The notes below the pieces were generated by a model, which saw nothing but the letters and a program-made list of their open reading frames with translations, searched no databases and was not told where the DNA came from. From positions 190,767-254,766 of the forward strand of contig NW_019775583.1 in assembly GCF_001039355.2 (NCBI RefSeq): DNA of 64,000 bases, in the 5' to 3' direction. Position 1 is the first letter of the stretch. Each line of letters starts with the position of its first letter. The position numbers and the translations under genes are program-made. The DNA is from Lingula anatina. Lineage: Eukaryota > Brachiopoda > Lingulata > Lingulida > Lingulidae. Of the stretch, positions 59,606 through 64,000 are shown piece after piece.

Positions 59606-60559
59606 GGGCCGGTTTCATCAAGGCTGGATAGGCTATCCTGTGGATAACACTATCTATGGTATAAATCTCTTATTCTCTGGATAGTTATCCTCTGTGTAAA
59701 TTTGTGTTTCATAAAAGCTGGATAAAGAGCATGATAGTAATACAATGGATAAAAATTTATCCAATACCATATTTGGAAAAAGACATTCCCATAATGCAGT
59801 TGGTTGCTATAAACATTATAAAAGCCATGATAGTTGCTAACAAAAAGTGGTCTATACCATATTTGGAAAATAAATAACCCATAATAAACAATATTCTAAG
59901 TATATTTCAAGATGGTACATTCATTAAAATAATGGGGAAAATATCTACAGGATATTTTAGTGTCAGTGTCGATAACACATCACATTGCATTAGTTGTGCC
60001 TCATGCAATGTTTACACAGATTACACAGTTGAAGGGCAAGGTCGTGACATACTTTCTAACAAAATGGCTGATTTGGCACATTTGGCAGATTCTGTCAATA
60101 GCAGTGTAGACATTTTTCGTCGATTTAAAAGGTATGTTTTAGTAAAATAAAGATAATTGGTCTCTCAGGGAGATTGCATGGATTTTGTTCGTAGCAGGCG
60201 CGATGTCAACTTTGATAAAGTCTGTTATGTAATCTATTGATTCAGCATCACTTAAATCATCAAAAGCAAACATACATCTTCTAAAATTCTCTTTCTAATC
60301 ATTCTACGCCTGTGAAATCTCATAGGATTTACTTCCAAAGCAAACAGGTTCGCCATTTTTGATGATTTAACAGCATGATAGCAGATTTATCCCACCTATT
60401 TCGAGCGGACAACTTTATCCTCTGGATAAGCTGATTTATCCTCTGGATAACGCTATCCACTGTTGATGAAACGCACTATCCTCTGGACAGCTCTATCCAG
60501 AAGATAGCGGCCATTTTTAGCCATAGGATAGCGCTATCCAGCCTTGATGAAACCGGGCC
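59606..60559. mobile_element. 954-bp Harbinger-like element or MITE
   Basis: Ends GGGCCGGTTTCATCAAGGCT and AGCCTTGATGAAACCGGGCC, with CAG on both sides (3-bp TSD). Subterminal GGATAA/TTATCC repeats are dense on both flanks. An internal 72-codon frame (59932-60150, MADLAHLADSVNSSVDIFRR) is not a recognised transposase, so the element is probably non-autonomous. Confidence 0.75.
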
Positions 60560-61121
60560 CAGATAAACACCATCGCTAATACATGTATACAGTATATCAC
60601 CATTTAAACCGTGTCGAAAGTGCTTTATTTCGAGTAACTGATTGGCAGTATATATGTACGCTATGTAATGACAAAAAAGGAGATGAAGAAGAATTTTTTT
60701 AAAAGCAAAGCAGCCAAAAGGTTGAAATTATACCAAAATAGTAGTGAGGAGAGCCCCGAAAAAGGGCCCCGAATTTTTTTGGTATTTAGAAGGCGAATGG
60801 TGCCATTGCAACTAACGGTTTAAAACTATGATTCAGCTACACAAAATTCTAATTTCAAGAGAGGCCCATTGGTGTGATTTTTTCAGAAATCGAAGGGGGG
60901 GGGGTCAGGACCCCCTACCCCCCCCCCCTCCTTAATCCGCCACTGTCACTCCCATGACCGACTGTGACTGGCCCGTAAGTCATGATGAGTCCCTGTTTCA
61001 AAATTCAAGATAAATCAGTAAAAATGTATTTAAAAAGATGGCTCCAAGCAATCTTTCGTCGGCAAAGAAAACAAAATTTAAATCAGAAAATTGAACGAAA
61101 TAACCCCCCCCCCCCCAAAAA

Positions 61122-61152
<31 letters not shown>

Positions 61153-61972
61153 TTTAAAGCATATCAGAACCTCACTGTTGCCACTATGAAGGAGAAATGA
61201 CAGCATAAAGACAAGTTATGAAAGTGACTCTGAAGTTATGAGCGAATGACTAATCGGCGAGACCAACTTCACCAAACAATTGCAGGGCAGCAATAATTTT
61301 TAAAGTTAAAATTTGCCGGGTAAAAAGGTCTGAAGTTTGGCCCTAAGTACATCAGAAACGAAGTCACTATAATCGGTGATTCCCGATTTTCAACAAGTAT
61401 TTCCCGCATTTTCAGTGAGATAATAATGAATTTCTTTTTGATGTGATTTGGGAATTGATGATTTTATTTCCCCTCAAAGAACACCAGCGAGTATTGGGCT
61501 TATCTTGGAGAATCCAGCTAAAAATAGTAACAAAGAATGACGTTGTTGTAAACAATAGCATTATATTGCTTGCGTTTGCATCAGCCTTGGAAATAGCTAT
61601 ATAAGGGAGGTTTAGATGCTGATTTCACCACTCTCGACAAAATGTGAAGTAAGCAAATTTAACGATCTGTCCATAATTGGCGTGGCTAGCTGTGGCCTGT
61701 GTAGTATGCATTAAAACAAGCTGGGGACCGCGTTGGTCGGCACTCGAGGAAGTTATGGGGTCGAGGAAGAAGCGAAGAAGAATTTTACATCCACATTTTA
61801 CTAAGTGATTTAGTTGATAGTTACTGTCGGGCAGTTAATCTGAAAAATATAGTAACCACTTATTCTTCTGTTCATTTCTACAGGATATTTGCAGTTTACA
61901 AAGTATATTGTCGGAAAACAGACCAATTAACATTTTCGTTCAGCTTAAAATTATTTATAAATTCGAATACCC
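60560..61972. other. 5' flank of the E2 gene
   Basis: 60880-60955 has a G/C homopolymer pair with CAGGACCCCCTACCCC and ATCCGCCACTG, a common degenerate repeat. A C-run plus A-run plus (AT)n lies at 61104-61154. No TATA-type promoter or upstream exon is clear. Confidence 0.4.
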
Positions 61973-63983
61973 ATGATGGCTTCGAGTATCCAAAAGGAGT
62001 TCCATACTCTTTTGAAGAACCTGCGGAGTTTCACGGAGGACCAGGTGAAGGTGGTTCACTGGGATCCAGACGAGGAGCTCTCAGAGTTTCAGATCGAAAT
62101 ACGACCTAATGCTGGGCCATACAGAGACGGAGTTTACTTATTCAAGGTAAGTCAATGATGCAGCTTAAATTGATTCAGAATATATATATCTTAATTAAAA
62201 AGGATCAAAATATGAAAATGCAATGCAGATGTTTATGTAATTGTTGGTGTTAGTTATAAATGAAGAAGAGAAATATATAAGTTAATGTTCAATCAAAGGT
62301 CGAAAAAAAAACTAATTTACATGTATTTTTCATAATTGTGTTTTGAATTAACTGCATAATGAATGGTACATGTATATAGCTGCATATACCCTGCAGCAAG
62401 GCCTATCACTTGAACCTTATATATGTTTAAAATTTCAGTTATTAAATGCAACTCAGAATATTCATGACTCCACAGAAACTGCATAATGTCTCTAAAATTA
62501 GACAATTCAATGCCTATTTTTAAAATTCATATACAGTACACACTCAAAATATTAATCCTATGCATATATTCTCTTATAGAGGTTGGCATTATTAAATATC
62601 ATATTTGTTTTAAATTAATGTCCATATGCTATGAGTATACATTATTACTGATCATATAAATTGATTTTACATACATATAGCTTGAATGTGAATCAACTTT
62701 ATTTATAATTTCAGATCAAAATTCCAGAAAATTACCCAAGTCAGTACCCTGACGTAATCTGCAAAACAAACATCTACCACCCTAATATAGACCCCATGTG
62801 TGACACAGACTATACGAATATCTGCTTGAACTTATTTGATGAATGGCAAGAGACATTTGGTCTAGAGACCTGCGTACAAGGACTGCTTTTCCTCATGCAT
62901 AACCCCAACAGTGAAGACCCCCTGTCACCATATTTTAGTGGAGCTTTGTCAGAAGATGAACTGGAAGAAAACTTGCAAAGAATAAGGGAGGGACTGGATG
63001 TGGACGACATCATGTTTGATCATGGGTATGCTGTCAAGAAAGATGACATTGAGACTGGTAGTGTCAATGACAGCACCCCAGATCTCAAGAGAGATGACAT
63101 TGAAGCTGGTAATATCAATGAAAGCACCCCAGATCTCAAGAGAGTCGACGATGAGGCTGGTAATGTCAATGACAGCATCCCAGAACTCAAGAGAGACAAC
63201 ATCGAGGCTGGTAATGTCGATGACAGCACCCCAGACGTCATTGATGTCAGCACTGATGATGTCAATGCTAGTGATGGCATTCCCAGTGTCCCTACGTTCC
63301 ATGATGATAAAGTCAATGCTGACAGCATCTGTGATATTGATGCCAATGATGTCAGTGTCAGTAATGCCGAGACGCGTGACACTGAGGCCAGTAATGTCAA
63401 TGATACAGGTAGCATCCCAGAGGTACAAGATGTCACTGCTGGTGAAACTGTTATCATTACTGTTAATGGCAGTGGTGACAAGGCTGAAACCAGCAATGAC
63501 AACAGTCTCAATGACAATCTTGAGGTTGATGCCAAAATGTGTACTACAGTGAATAGTAATATGAATATCATTGACAATGATGACAATGTCAAGACTAAAA
63601 ATGTTGACACTGCATTTGAGGACATTTGTGACCATGATGTCATTGCCAATGATGTTAGCAGGGTTACTGATATGGGTGGTATAAAACATTGTGATGGTGT
63701 GAATTTGGATCCCAAAGACTGTGACATCTCAGCTCTTGAAATCAATAGTGGTGCTACTGTGTCTAATAATGCGAAGACTGCCAGTCATGCAGGCATTGCC
63801 TGTGATGTAAAAAACAGTTTTACTGGGATTACATGTAATTTTTGTGATAGGTGTTATAATGATAACATGTCAACTTCTGTGCAAGTTGGTAGAGGTTGTT
63901 GTGTTGTTAAACTGTTTCAGTGGCTTGGGATGATGAGGAGACAAATATTGCAGCTGTGCACTAAACTAAAGCTAAATAAATAA
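61973..63983 (+). CDS. E2 ubiquitin/UBL-conjugating enzyme with long acidic repeat tail
   Basis: Two coding exons, 61973-62146 and 62715-63983 (donor AAG|GTAAGT, acceptor TTTCAG, phase 0), give 480 residues. Residues ~5-150 form a UBC fold: KIPENYPSQYPDVICKT, the HPN motif (80-82), the active-site Cys95 in NICLNLFDEW, then GLLFLMHNPNSEDPLS. The block CKTNIYHPNID plus CLN recalls UBE2M/UBC12 (NEDD8 E2), but the N-terminal extension of that family is absent, so the subfamily is unsure. Residues ~160-420 are Asp/Asn/Ser/Val-rich low complexity starting with four 17-residue repeats. The last 30 residues are basic and hydrophobic with two adjacent Cys (GCCVVKLFQW). The whole tail sits in exon 2. 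Two ATGs are adjacent (61973, 61976); the first is used. AATAAA (63975-63980) overlaps the last two codons before the stop. Confidence 0.85.
63042..63245 (+). repeat. Four 51-bp in-frame tandem repeats in the E2 tail
   Basis: Four consecutive 51-base units (63042, 63093, 63144, 63195) encode 17-residue repeats of the pattern DDIEAGNVNDSTPDLKR with substitutions. Units differ by several bases, so the array is not very recent. Degenerate DVN/VND dipeptides continue downstream. Confidence 0.9.
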
Positions 63984-64000
63984 TGAGACACAAACTTAAA

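Noticed and set aside
62998-63552. 184-codon plus-strand frame in a different phase from the E2 gene
   Set aside because: Shadow frame made open by the same repeats; the E2 phase carries the UBC domain continuously.
62949-63745. Two long minus-strand frames of about 240 codons
   Set aside because: Shadows of the repetitive E2 tail on the opposite strand; their composition mirrors the Asp/Asn-rich coding frame.

Overview
The window looks like nuclear DNA of a marine invertebrate animal. It has spliced genes with phase-compatible GT-AG introns of about 60 bases to 3 kb, AT-rich intergenic DNA, many dinucleotide microsatellites, and a mixed load of Tc1/mariner, LINE and MITE relics. A lophotrochozoan (mollusc-like) source is my best guess, but nothing here settles the phylum.

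Three gene models are supported; exons were hand-joined at splice sites that keep the frame. (1) A complete thioester-containing protein of the alpha-2-macroglobulin/C3/CD109 superfamily lies on the minus strand at 51828-33038: 35 coding exons, 1461 codons. It has a signal peptide, macroglobulin domains, a dibasic RKKR site in the bait region, a GCAEQ thioester motif, a catalytic-position His and a receptor-binding C terminus. (2) A second copy of only its first 21 exons lies on the minus strand at 25257-10924. Every frame is open (796 codons) but no thioester half is visible. (3) A two-exon E2 ubiquitin/UBL-conjugating enzyme lies on the plus strand at 61973-63983, with a catalytic Cys and a long Asp/Asn-rich tail that starts with four 51-base tandem repeats.

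Layout. 1-10850: gene-free, with an inverted-repeat element (885-3585), GCAAATTTGC-rich repeats, a LINE 3' relic and two head-to-head Tc1 relics. 10850-30085: the TEP half-copy and its 5' flank, swollen by transposons. 30130-31545: a ~380 bp tandem repeat. 33038-54205: the complete TEP gene and its 5' flank. 54205-61970: gene-free DNA with SINE-like, MITE and Harbinger-like elements. 61973-63983: the E2 gene.

The block 40430-54205 and the block 10845-30085 are a segmental duplication covering the 5' flank through intron 21. Most transposons sit in only one copy, so the other copy gives the empty site. This allows target-site duplications to be read directly for several MITE families (TTAA, a 3-bp TSD family). 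TEPs normally act as secreted or surface immune opsonins or protease traps. The E2 gene has no evident functional link to them.
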